A stretch of 21,060 nucleotides of DNA, taken from positions 1 through 21,060 of IMG/VR virus record IMGVR_UViG_3300007072_000334, one strand, 5' to 3'. Shown in pieces: positions 14,163 through 21,060 of this stretch. Position 1 is the first letter of the stretch. The number at the start of each line of letters is the position of its first letter. The translations under genes were made by a program, and so were the position numbers. The notes under the pieces were generated by a model. That model ran no database searches, was not told the origin of the DNA, and saw only the letters and a list, made by a program, of their open reading frames with translations. The DNA is from a virus.

Positions 14163-16592
14163 TCAGAGATTGCGCCGCGCCCGATCGATGGCGCGGGCGG
14201 CGTCGGCCGCGATCTGGCCCTGGGCGTAGCGGAAGCCGCCCACGTCGGGCGTCGAGATGTTCATCACCACGGTGACGGGCGGCCGCCGGTCCTCGCTGCC
14301 GCGAAGCCCCGCGCCGAGGGTTGCCATCTGCTCACGGGTCAGCACTGCCTCTCCACGGCGCAGAATGGCCGGCATTTCGTCTGGGGCGATGCCGGCAAAG
14401 CCACCGGTGTGATATCGGGGCGCTGTCAGAAACAGGGCCGCATCGACGCCGCGCGCGGGTGCTGTGCTGCGCCCGACAAGGCCGCCCTCATGAAAGATAC
14501 CCGCGAAGATCTGCCCGAGGCTGCCGAACGGATCACCACTCCCGTTGCCGCCGCCGAGCCAGTTTGCGAGCGGCGCCAGGATCGCCTGGCGCACGGCGAT
14601 GCGGGTGATGTCCGCCATGATGCTGTCGGCGAAGGACGCGAACTCGAACTTGCCCGTGGTCACAAAGGAGACGAGCGCATCCTCCATGGTCTTGAAGGCG
14701 AGCGTGGTCGCCTGCTCGGCCGCCTTGGCGGAATCGCTCGCCGCGTCGGCATAGTCCCGGAGCGCCCGGGTGACGCCGTCCTGCCACTCCCGGCTCTGGC
14801 GGAGCAGCCGGTCCTGCGCCGCCGCCAAGTCCTCGTTCGCCTTGACGAGCGCGCGGCTGAACGTCTCCTGATCGATCGCGCCGGCGCTGAGCAGCGTGCT
14901 CAGGCGCTCGATGGTTGCGGCATACTCCTCGGTCGGGGTGCGCAGCTGCTCGACGAGGTGCCGCCCCTCTTCGCGCAGCCGCTCCTCCTCGCGCATCGTC
15001 TTGGCGAGCTCTTCGCGGGCTTGGCGTTCGTCGTAGAGGGCGCCGGCCAGCCGCTCGACTTCGGCGCGCTGCGCCGCCGTGGCGCCCTCCGAGAGGCGCG
15101 AGAGAGCCTGGTCGATGAAGGCCTGGCGCTCGTCGGCGAGGCCCGCGAGCTGCCGGCCGAGATCCTCGATCACGCGGGCATTGGCGGCGGCGACGCGGGT
15201 CGCGGCCTCCCGCGCCGGCCGCTCGATCGCCTCGATCCGGCGTCGCGCCAGCTCCTCGGCCCGGGCGATGGCCGAATCGACCTCCGCCGCGTTGCTGCCG
15301 TCCGGCGCCCGGAGCGCGTCGAGCCGCCGGCGCGTCTCGTCGAGCTCCCGGTTGACCCGCGCGATGCGCTCGGCGGGGTCGGTCGCGATCTGGTCGAGCG
15401 CGCGGTCGATCTCGCGGCGCTGCGTGCTCAGGAGCTCGGCCAGGCGCTCCGCTTCGGCGGCGCGGCGCCCGGCTTCCGCGCGGCGCTGCTCCTCGGCGAA
15501 GGCCTCGGCCTCGCTGCGCGCCTCAGCGATCAGGTCGTCGACCTGGCGCCTCAGATCCTCGACCAGGCGCTGGGTCACGGCGACGGCGCGCCGGTTGCCG
15601 CTCTCCCTGAGCCTCGCGAGCCGGTCCTCGGCCTCGATCAGCCGCCTGTTGGTCTCGACGATGCGGACCGAGATCGGGTCTTCCTCGAACAGCGAGGTGA
15701 TCCCTTCCACCGCCCGCGCCAGGGTGTCGAGCGCGCCTTCGGCGAGACCGGAGATCGCCGGCGTGCGGCCGATGGCCTTGAGGAGATTGCCCCAGGCATC
15801 GGACAGCCGGTTGGCGGCGCCGGTGAGGCCGCCGGCCTCGGCGGCGCTGGCGCCGCCCACCTGCTGTTCGAGCGCATCAAGGATAACCTTCTGCGCTTCC
15901 GCCGTCCGGCCGGTCTGGACCAGCGACTCGATCAGTTCGCGCTGCGAGGCGGTGAATGAGACGCCGACCCGGCGCAGCGCCGAGATGCCCTGGATCGGCT
16001 CTTCGAGCGCCTTGCCGAGCTGCGTGGCGCTGGAGCGCAGGTCCTGCCCGAACACCGTTGACAGGTCCTGCGCCAGGCGGATGGCGCGGGTGAAGGTCTC
16101 GCCGGAAACCGAGCGGAACGTCGCGAGGACCGAAGCCGCGTCCTGGACGGACTCGGCCGAGGCGAGCGTCGAGCGCTCCATCTCCTCGGCGAAGCCGGCG
16201 ATCTCACGCGCCGTCAGACCCGAGGCGTGGCCCGTCGCGCGCAGCACCGCCTCGAGGCGGCGGTAGGACCGGTCGGCCTCGGCCGCCTCCTGGACCCCGC
16301 GGACGAGGATGAGACCGAGGCCCGCGATCGCCGCGCCGGCCGCAAGGCCGGCCGGGCCGAGCCGCGAGAGCGCCCCGCCCAGAGGGCCGAGACGGCTGGT
16401 CAGCCCTTCGAGCGAGCCGCGGACCTGCCCGGCGGCGCCGTCGATCGCCTGGAGCGCGCGCGAGGCAGGGCGCGACGCGTCCTCGATGCGCTTGAGCGAG
16501 CGCTGGCCGCTCTCGCCCACATCGCGCAGCTCCGCCTTCACCTTGCCGCCGTCGATGACGGCGAGGCGCACAGCGAGATTGCGGGTGGTCAT
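14163..16592 (-). CDS. Tail length tape measure protein
   Basis: 809 residues. The N-terminal region is helical, with a hydrophobic glycine/alanine segment at about 79-100 (GPAGLAAGAAIAGLGLILV), then the phage tape measure core (residues 105-280: ATQLGKALEEPIQGISALRR, TAEAQKVILDALEQQ, NRLSDAWGNLLKAIG). A long charged coiled coil covers about 310-620, and the C-terminus carries a glycine-rich segment with FHEGGLVG. It is extended inside the tube, sets tail length and is ejected with DNA. At about 0.15 nm per residue this would give a tail near 120 nm, consistent with a siphovirus (inference). Its ATG overlaps the chaperone extension stop by 4 bases. Confidence 0.93.
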   Translation of the reverse strand: MTTRNLAVRLAVIDGGKVKAELRDVGESGQRSLKRIEDASRPASRALQAIDGAAGQVRGSLEGLTSRLGPLGGALSRLGPAGLAAGAAIAGLGLILVRGVQEAAEADRSYRRLEAVLRATGHASGLTAREIAGFAEEMERSTLASAESVQDAASVLATFRSVSGETFTRAIRLAQDLSTVFGQDLRSSATQLGKALEEPIQGISALRRVGVSFTASQRELIESLVQTGRTAEAQKVILDALEQQVGGASAAEAGGLTGAANRLSDAWGNLLKAIGRTPAISGLAEGALDTLARAVEGITSLFEEDPISVRIVETNRRLIEAEDRLARLRESGNRRAVAVTQRLVEDLRRQVDDLIAEARSEAEAFAEEQRRAEAGRRAAEAERLAELLSTQRREIDRALDQIATDPAERIARVNRELDETRRRLDALRAPDGSNAAEVDSAIARAEELARRRIEAIERPAREAATRVAAANARVIEDLGRQLAGLADERQAFIDQALSRLSEGATAAQRAEVERLAGALYDERQAREELAKTMREEERLREEGRHLVEQLRTPTEEYAATIERLSTLLSAGAIDQETFSRALVKANEDLAAAQDRLLRQSREWQDGVTRALRDYADAASDSAKAAEQATTLAFKTMEDALVSFVTTGKFEFASFADSIMADITRIAVRQAILAPLANWLGGGNGSGDPFGSLGQIFAGIFHEGGLVGRSTAPARGVDAALFLTAPRYHTGGFAGIAPDEMPAILRRGEAVLTREQMATLGAGLRGSEDRRPPVTVVMNISTPDVGGFRYAQGQIAADAARAIDRARRNL

Positions 16593-16948
16593 GGAAGACC
16601 GTCCGAGCGGATCCGTTCGTTCAGGGCCTTGACCAGCCCGGCCTCGCCGGCGGGCAGGAGCTCGGCCAGCGCATGGGCGTCATAGCCGAGCGCTTCGCCG
16701 AGCCGCAGCGCGGCCGCGAGATCGATGCCGACCACGGCGCCGGGCGCGATCCGCAGCTGGCTACTTGCTCGTGTGAGCACGTCCCAAGCCTGCCAGCCGG
16801 TATCGGTCAGCGGCTCATTGTCGATGTAGGGGCAGAGCACGCCGTCGACGCCGGACTCGCCCCGCGCACAGGGACGGCCGTCACGCCGGCACCCGTCGCA
16901 ATAGGCCGGCCCGCCGCCGAAGTGCCACTTGGCGCGGGCCGTCAGGCG
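16589..16948 (-). CDS. Frameshift-translated T-domain of tail assembly chaperone (lambda gpT-like)
   Basis: This 119-codon frame is open in the -1 register relative to the chaperone gene and is best read as its translational extension, giving a 236-residue fusion (117 + 119). No ATG, GTG or TTG occurs in this frame between about 17030 and the GTG at 16840, yet the codons upstream of 16840 look coding: KWHFGGGPAYCDGC, then RPC and VLC, giving four cysteines in a C-x2-C-x6-C-x10-C pattern that could bind zinc. An independent 83-residue product from the GTG is the alternative. The stop overlaps the tape measure ATG, the position of T in lambda. Confidence 0.72.
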   Translation of the reverse strand, partial: RLTARAKWHFGGGPAYCDGCRRDGRPCARGESGVDGVLCPYIDNEPLTDTGWQAWDVLTRASSQLRIAPGAVVGIDLAAALRLGEALGYDAHALAELLPAGEAGLVKALNERIRSDGLP

Positions 16949-16954
16949 TTTTTT
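16908..16954 (-). promoter_or_regulatory. Programmed -1 ribosomal frameshift signal (A-AAA-AAC slippery site plus stem-loop)
   Basis: On the minus strand the heptamer A-AAA-AAC (16954-16948) lies in the chaperone frame exactly as X-XXY-YYZ requires, three codons before its TGA. Seven bases later GGCCCGC (16940-16934) pairs with GCGGGCC (16914-16908); GCC (16933-16931) and GGC (16918-16916) extend the stem after a one-base bulge, with an inner AAGT/ACTT pairing in the loop. Slip site, spacing, stem and the open -1 frame all fit. Confidence 0.85.
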
Positions 16955-17298
16955 TCGGCGTCCAGCAGCAGCGCCGGACCGAGATATTGCCGCTCGAAGG
17001 ACTCTGCGATCGGCCAGAGGTCCATCAGCGCCTCGACGCCTTCGGGCGTCAGCCTGGCCGGCTCACCCTTTTCATCGCCGACGCCCTCCCAGCCGTCGAT
17101 CGCCGACTTGGCCAGCGCCTTGACGAGCGTGGCGGTCCGCTCACCGACCGCGCTGTCGTCCGTAATCGGATCAATGCCGCGCGCCACCGCCGCCCGCGCG
17201 GCCATGACGAGCGCCGTGGTGCAAGGGCGGACATGGACGCGCACGCCATGGCCGAGATCGAGCCAGTAGGGTTCGCGCTTCAAGTCGAGACGGATCAT
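16942..17298 (-). CDS. Tail assembly chaperone (lambda gpG-like)
   Basis: 118 residues, acidic to neutral and helical after a short beta N-terminus (IRLDLKREPYWLDLGHGVRV). No enzymatic motif. It lies between the tail tube and tape measure genes, where siphoviruses place their tail chaperone. It ends DAEKNA, and the AAA-AAC codons for K116-N117 form the slippery site that would produce the longer G-T fusion. The chaperone coats the tape measure during tail assembly. The ribosome site GAGG (17305-17308) overlaps the tail tube gene's TGA stop, suggesting coupled translation. The identification is from position and the frameshift rather than from sequence similarity. Confidence 0.82.
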   Translation of the reverse strand: MIRLDLKREPYWLDLGHGVRVHVRPCTTALVMAARAAVARGIDPITDDSAVGERTATLVKALAKSAIDGWEGVGDEKGEPARLTPEGVEALMDLWPIAESFERQYLGPALLLDAEKNA

Positions 17299-17306
17299 GG
17301 AAAACC

Positions 17307-18578
17307 TCAGCTGTAGCTGGTGACGTCGTTGAGGAGGTGCGCGCGCAGCATGGTGCCTTCCGCGTCATCGAAGGCGGCGCGCCAGTCGAAGCTCGCCTCG
17401 ACCCCGCCGGGGCCGGAGACGGCGTATTTGGGCTTGGGGAGGAAGACGCGCGGCAGCTCGAAGCGCAGCGCATACCCCTCGGGGAAGGTGAAGCCGTATT
17501 CGAGGGCGACCGGATCGCCGTCGGTGGCCTCGGCCACCAGCGTCGCGCCGTCGAAGCGCACCGACATCGCACCCTGCGCCGAGGCGAAGGTCGGATCGGC
17601 CGCCTCGATCTTGCCGTCCTCACGGATCACCCGTACCCGCTCCAGGTTGTTCGAGAAGGTGAGGCTGCCGCCGGTGACGCCAGCGAGGGCCGAGCCGCCG
17701 CGCCGGATGAAGCCGCGCCCCTGGCTGAAGCGCCGGAGCGTGTAGCTGTCCGGCGCCGCATCGACGGTGGCGGCATATCGCTCTTCGCCCCGGGCCACAA
17801 GCTGGAGGCGGGCGTTGGCGGGGCCCTCCTGGCCCATCTCGAAGGCGAGGCTCTCCATCACCGTGCCGAGGTGGCGGAAGAAGACCGGCGTCACCAGCTT
17901 CGGGTGGCCGATCTCGATCGTGTAGCTCGGGATGTCATCGGCGCCGCTCTCCCAGACATGCGAGTAGCCGCCGCCGGTGAGAGTGGGCCCCGAGACGCTC
18001 GCGACCGAGGCGGCGATGGTGAAGCCGTTCCCCGTGGGCCCGGCCATGTCGAGCTCGATCGCCAGCGTCTGCGTACCGGTCGGTCGCGAATAGGTGCACT
18101 TCGACACCTCCGCATCGGCCGAGGCGTTGAGGTCGGCGACCAGCTGGTCGACGGTCTGCGTCACCGTCCCCTGGATCTCCGTCTCATTGCCCGAGGCCGG
18201 GCCCGAGACGAAGGTCCACACCGCGCCGTTCAGCGTGATCGTGTCGCCGGGTGACGGGTTGGCCGCGAAGGCGATCGAGCCGCTCGCCTTGACCGCGGTC
18301 GTCACCGGATCGCCGAAGAGGCCGGTGAGCCAGAAACCCGTCCCCCGGAGATCGAGCGGGATCTCGATCTGGCCCTCGTCGGTGATGAGCCCCCGATAAG
18401 GGTCCTGAGCATTGCGCCCGCGCCCCAGCAGCGGATCGTCGCCGAGCGGCTGGGCCGAAGAGAGGTCGGTCGATTTGAAGTCGAGGCTTCGATAGCCGGA
18501 CAGCGGCGCCACGCCATAGCTGGCCTCGCGGGCAGCCTTGAGCGTGGCGTCCGCGCCGTAGGCGCGCACCTTGGGCAT
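17307..18578 (-). CDS. Phage tail tube protein with inserted surface domain
   Basis: 423 residues. Residues 1-95 (YGADATLKAAREASYG, FKSTDLS, TDEGQIEIPLDLRGTGFWL) and 210-423 (SYTIEIGHPKL, SLTFSNNLERVR) match phage tail tube proteins that polymerise as stacked hexamers. Residues about 98-204 (SPGDTITLNGAVWTFV, DLNASADAEVSKCTYS, AGPTGNGFTIAASVASVSG) form a separate beta-rich module resembling decoration domains of other phage proteins. It would project from the tube. A strong ribosome site AAGGAG lies at 18585-18590, six bases from the ATG, in keeping with high expression of a structural protein. Confidence 0.88.
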   Translation of the reverse strand: MPKVRAYGADATLKAAREASYGVAPLSGYRSLDFKSTDLSSAQPLGDDPLLGRGRNAQDPYRGLITDEGQIEIPLDLRGTGFWLTGLFGDPVTTAVKASGSIAFAANPSPGDTITLNGAVWTFVSGPASGNETEIQGTVTQTVDQLVADLNASADAEVSKCTYSRPTGTQTLAIELDMAGPTGNGFTIAASVASVSGPTLTGGGYSHVWESGADDIPSYTIEIGHPKLVTPVFFRHLGTVMESLAFEMGQEGPANARLQLVARGEERYAATVDAAPDSYTLRRFSQGRGFIRRGGSALAGVTGGSLTFSNNLERVRVIREDGKIEAADPTFASAQGAMSVRFDGATLVAEATDGDPVALEYGFTFPEGYALRFELPRVFLPKPKYAVSGPGGVEASFDWRAAFDDAEGTMLRAHLLNDVTSYS

Positions 18579-18584
18579 GGGGGA

Positions 18585-18590
18585 CTCCTT
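18585..18590 (-). promoter_or_regulatory. Strong ribosome binding site of the tail tube gene
   Basis: AAGGAG on the minus strand, six bases before the ATG at 18578. It is the best Shine-Dalgarno match noticed in the structural genes and fixes the tail tube start. Confidence 0.7.
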
Positions 18591-18600
18591 ATTATCGGGG

Positions 18601-19035
18601 TCAATCGGCGAGCGGGTCGCTCACCAGGTACTCGACCGTGACGACGAGCCGGGCGTTGAGGACAGGGGCGCCACCCTCGATCGCGAGCGCGCCGGTCTCG
18701 GGCGCGGACGGCATCAGGTTCTCGGCGAGGCCACCGAGCGACGGATCGACCCTGAGCGCCGCGCCGATGCCACTGAGGAGCATATCGAGCACAGCTTCTC
18801 CGCCGCCTTCCGGATCGCGCGGCACATAGGCCTCGATCTCGACGCGGTGGCTGTAGAACTCTCTGCGCGGATTGAGCGTCACGTCCGGCTCGCCGGGATC
18901 GCCGTCGCGCAGGATGACGAGCCCCTCCGCCGGCACCTTCTCGGGCAGGACCTCGTTGCGACGCACATTCGCCGAGAGGCCAGTACGCAGCGCCCCGGTG
19001 AGCGCAGCGAGAATGGTTTCGCGCTTCGACATCAT
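18601..19035 (-). CDS. DUF3168-like tail terminator / minor tail protein
   Basis: 144 residues: an N-terminal helix (SKRETILAALTGALRTGL), a central beta region (GLVILRDGDPGEPD; YSHRVEIEAYVP) and a C-terminal strand (ARLVVTVEYLVSDPLAD). Size and layout fit the tail terminator or gpU-like proteins, which cap the tail tube before head joining. The start is the first of two adjacent ATGs (19035 and 19032); the first forms an ATGA overlap with the preceding gene. The open frame continues upstream, but that part is arginine-rich shadow of the DUF6441-like gene. Placed directly before the tail tube gene, as expected. Confidence 0.72.
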   Translation of the reverse strand: MMSKRETILAALTGALRTGLSANVRRNEVLPEKVPAEGLVILRDGDPGEPDVTLNPRREFYSHRVEIEAYVPRDPEGGGEAVLDMLLSGIGAALRVDPSLGGLAENLMPSAPETGALAIEGGAPVLNARLVVTVEYLVSDPLAD

Positions 19036-19691
19036 CCGTCGTCCCGCGAAGCCGCGCGCCAGTGGCGCAGCACCAGCTCGGGCAGCCGGGCCTGCCAGCG
19101 GCGCGCGGCGCCCGCGACGTCGAGGCGCTTCTTGACGGTGACCTGCGGCACCAGGATGAAGATCGGCACGGTGACGAGGCCCCGGCCCGTCCGCAGCGCC
19201 GTCGCGCTCGCCCGCGCGAAGCCGCCCCGCTTGCCCCGGCGCGCGCGCAGGTTGTCGGCGACCAGCAGCGAGGGCGCGCCGCGGCGATAGACGAACCGCA
19301 AGCGCTGCCCCGTCCGCCGCTCCCAGCCGCCCGGCGTGATCTTGGCCCCGCCGTCGCCGTAGCGGCCGGCCGCCTCGGTCGGGATCGCGAGAAAGAAGCC
19401 ACGGGTCGAGCGGATGACGGCGCCGTCCTCGTAGATGCGGACGACGCCGGGCGCCTTGGACCAGACGAAGCCGGCGGCCGCGATGCTCGCCTGCCCCTTG
19501 GGGTAGACCTCCCCGCGCCAGGTGCGGGCGAGACGCTCGCCGAGGCCTGCGCCCGTGATCTGCCCGCGCAGCTCCGCCTTGAGCCCATCGGTCGCCTCGC
19601 GGGCACCACTCGTGACGGCCCGTTCCGCAGCCTTGACCTCCTCGGCCATCATCCGGCGCAGGTCGCCGGTCAGTGCGGCCGCGAGCCTCAT
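19032..19691 (-). CDS. DUF6441-like head-tail connector region protein
   Basis: 219 residues. The helical N-terminus (LAAALTGDLRRMMAEEVKAAERAV) is followed by a basic beta-containing core (LARTWRGEVYP; FVWSKAPGVVRIYEDGAVI; GFFLAIPTEAA; VPIFILVPQVTVKKRLD) and a C-terminal helix. I recognise this as the DUF6441 type found in alphaproteobacterial prophages between head-joining and tail terminator genes, the place of HK97 gp10/lambda gpZ-like proteins. The ATG at 19691 overlaps the upstream gene by ATGA and its TGA overlaps the downstream gene the same way. The exact role, probably head-tail completion, is inferred. Confidence 0.72.
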   Translation of the reverse strand: MRLAAALTGDLRRMMAEEVKAAERAVTSGAREATDGLKAELRGQITGAGLGERLARTWRGEVYPKGQASIAAAGFVWSKAPGVVRIYEDGAVIRSTRGFFLAIPTEAAGRYGDGGAKITPGGWERRTGQRLRFVYRRGAPSLLVADNLRARRGKRGGFARASATALRTGRGLVTVPIFILVPQVTVKKRLDVAGAARRWQARLPELVLRHWRAASRDDG

Positions 19692-20005
19692 GACGCCTTC
19701 CGCAGCTCTGCCGTCCAGACGAGGCGTTCGCTGTCGCGCACAGGCTCGCCCTGCACCACGAAGATCTCGCCGTCGATCTCGAAGGCATCGCCTTCCGCAA
19801 GCGTAGGTACTTCTGCCGTGCGCACCTCGACCACGGTGGTGGCGGCGAGCAGGCGCGTCTCGCCGAAGCTCCCGACGCGGTCCGGCTGTCGAAGGATGAT
19901 CCGCACCAGCAGCGGTGAGCCCGTGCCGCCCGCACGCCACAGGGCGTCCCGCGCTAGGTTGCGGTCGGCGAAGAGATCGCCGATCGCCTCGGCGAACACG
20001 CTCAT
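19688..20005 (-). CDS. Head-tail joining protein (gpFII-like)
   Basis: 105 residues, starting with a short helix (FAEAIGDLFADRNLARDALW) and then beta strands (LLVRIILRQPD; VVEVRTAEVPTLAEGDAFEI; EIFVVQGEPVRDSERLVWTAEL), the layout of small head-tail joining or attachment proteins such as lambda gpFII. It lies 32 bases after the capsid gene, with GAGGA before its ATG, and overlaps the next gene by 4 bases. Assignment is from size, fold pattern and position. Confidence 0.7.
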   Translation of the reverse strand: MSVFAEAIGDLFADRNLARDALWRAGGTGSPLLVRIILRQPDRVGSFGETRLLAATTVVEVRTAEVPTLAEGDAFEIDGEIFVVQGEPVRDSERLVWTAELRKAS

Positions 20006-20037
20006 GGCCTGTCCTCAGTATCCTTGGCGAAGCGGGA

Positions 20038-21060
20038 TCAGTTGCTGGAGAAGATGCGCACCGCGAGACGCGGACGCTTGTTGATGGGCAGGATCGAGGC
20101 CTCGGTCTTGACCTCGATGGCGCTGCCGTCGGGGCGCGCGATCTGGCGGGCGTAGATCGGCAGGCCCATCGTGTTGACCGTTTCGATCAGGTTGGCCGGC
20201 GCGCCGTAGGTTACGAAGGTGTCGAGCGTGCCCAAGGGAAACGCGATGCCTTCGCCGGCCGGGATCAGCGTCTCGGTGGCGCCGGTCGAGAGCGTGACGG
20301 TGGCGTTGTACTCCTCGAACATGATGCCGGCGAAGGGGAAGCGCCGGCGCGTGTCCTCGCGCAGCGGCTGGGCGCCCGTCGAGGAGTAGTACTTGTAGGC
20401 TTCCTCGACCTTGGCGTGGCCGATCAGCTTGTCGAAGAACTCGGGGCTGACAAGAGCGAGCACGCCGGTCATGGTCTCGCCCTTGAGCTCGGTCTCGACC
20501 TTGCGCAGCACGTCGCGCACCTTGCCCTGGACCTGGGTGCCGGCAGTGCCGAGCACGAAGTCCGTTTCGAGCTGGGCCAGTCCGAACTCGGTGAAGTAGT
20601 TGTAGAGCGTGGTGCCGGCGCCGTCCTTGACGATGCCGCGGAGCGCATTGACCTCCATGTACTCGCGCGTCTGGGCGTGCTTCACCCGCATGCGGGTGAG
20701 CTTGCGCTCCATGACGGTGGCGAGCGGATCGGCGGCGTCGGCCACGCCGAAGCCGCGCACGCCCTGGATGTCCTGCGGCGTGATCACGTCGTCGTGCGGG
20801 ATCCACGGCACCGTGAAGGAGCGCATGGAGCGCGTGTCGCGGTTGGCGACGGTGGCCGGGCCACCGAGCGGCACGGTGGGCAGGAGGTTCAAGACTCCTT
20901 CCGCCTGCTCGATGACGACGGAGCGCTGGGTCACGCCCTCGAAGCGGAACAGGCCCATCTGCCCGAGCCGGGTGTAGACGTTGGGCAGGATGTTGATGGC
21001 CTGGGTCATCTCGGCGAGCGAGTAGCCGCCCGCGTCGAACGGGTTGATCATGGCGACCAT
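20038..21060 (-). CDS. Major capsid protein (phage capsid E family)
   Basis: 340 residues, normal for lambda gpE-type capsid proteins. Recognisable parts: NPFDAGGYSLAEMTQAIN at the start, the GLFRFEGVTQRSVVIE region, PHDDVITPQDIQGVRGFG (about 88-105), RMRVKHAQTREYMEVNALRG, and the C-terminal FPFAGIMFEEYNATV and PAGEGIAFPLG segments. It has the HK97-like fold and forms the icosahedral shell. The start ATG coincides with the window edge, so a longer N-terminus cannot be fully excluded, although the first residues fit the family start. It is the first gene of the visible late operon; portal, protease and packaging genes should lie beyond 21060. Confidence 0.92.
   Translation of the reverse strand: MVAMINPFDAGGYSLAEMTQAINILPNVYTRLGQMGLFRFEGVTQRSVVIEQAEGVLNLLPTVPLGGPATVANRDTRSMRSFTVPWIPHDDVITPQDIQGVRGFGVADAADPLATVMERKLTRMRVKHAQTREYMEVNALRGIVKDGAGTTLYNYFTEFGLAQLETDFVLGTAGTQVQGKVRDVLRKVETELKGETMTGVLALVSPEFFDKLIGHAKVEEAYKYYSSTGAQPLREDTRRRFPFAGIMFEEYNATVTLSTGATETLIPAGEGIAFPLGTLDTFVTYGAPANLIETVNTMGLPIYARQIARPDGSAIEVKTEASILPINKRPRLAVRIFSSN

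Noticed and set aside
13488-15959. An 823-codon open frame on the plus strand, opposite the DUF2460 and tape measure genes
   Set aside because: It is antisense to well-recognised genes in high-GC sequence and has the composition of a shadow frame with no recognisable domain.
1-21060. CRISPR arrays, rRNA, insertion sequences
   Set aside because: No regularly spaced repeats, no rRNA-like sequence and no transposase or terminal inverted repeats were seen on either strand.

Overview
The window looks like the distal (late) half of a siphovirus-type prophage in a GC-rich alphaproteobacterium, followed by a four-gene cargo or defence-like cassette. The alphaproteobacterial assignment rests on the tail block: DUF2460, a DUF2163/BR0599-type hub, an NlpC/P60 peptidase and a large tip protein, in the same order as in the Rhodobacter gene transfer agent. 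It also rests on DUF6441-like and DUF6127-like proteins and on the high G+C third positions. The genus cannot be fixed from this sequence. Family names come from recognising motifs by eye; no database search was run.

Right to centre (21060 down to 6757, all minus strand): a lambda-E-like major capsid protein, a head-tail joining protein, a DUF6441-like protein and a DUF3168-like tail terminator. Then come a tail tube protein, a tail assembly chaperone with a -1 frameshift extension, the tape measure protein, a DUF2460 distal tail protein, a gpL-like hub, an NlpC/P60 peptidase, the tip protein and a DUF2793-like fibre or collar protein. Many neighbouring genes overlap by 1, 4 or 11 bases and the rest are separated by short gaps, so this is one translationally coupled late operon.

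Lysis end (6701 down to 5262, minus strand): two intrinsic-terminator-like hairpins flank a small DUF6127-like membrane protein (candidate holin). A cell-wall-hydrolase-like protein with a C-terminal membrane segment follows, then an overlapping Rz/Rz1 spanin pair.

After a gene-free stretch of 257 bp lies the cargo. A Vsr-type endonuclease and a DNA cytosine-5 methyltransferase are on the minus strand. Convergent with them, on the plus strand, is a two-gene operon: a 712-residue protein with two separate GHKL ATPase modules, and a 454-residue protein with an intact response-regulator receiver domain and an unrecognised C-terminal region. A modification/nuclease pair beside a MutL/Hsp90-like plus histidine-kinase-like ATPase and its receiver partner suggests a signal-controlled anti-phage system. 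Further members could lie before position 1.

The clearest non-gene signal is a textbook -1 programmed frameshift site (A-AAA-AAC plus a downstream stem-loop) at the end of the tail chaperone gene. It would fuse a four-cysteine extension to the chaperone.
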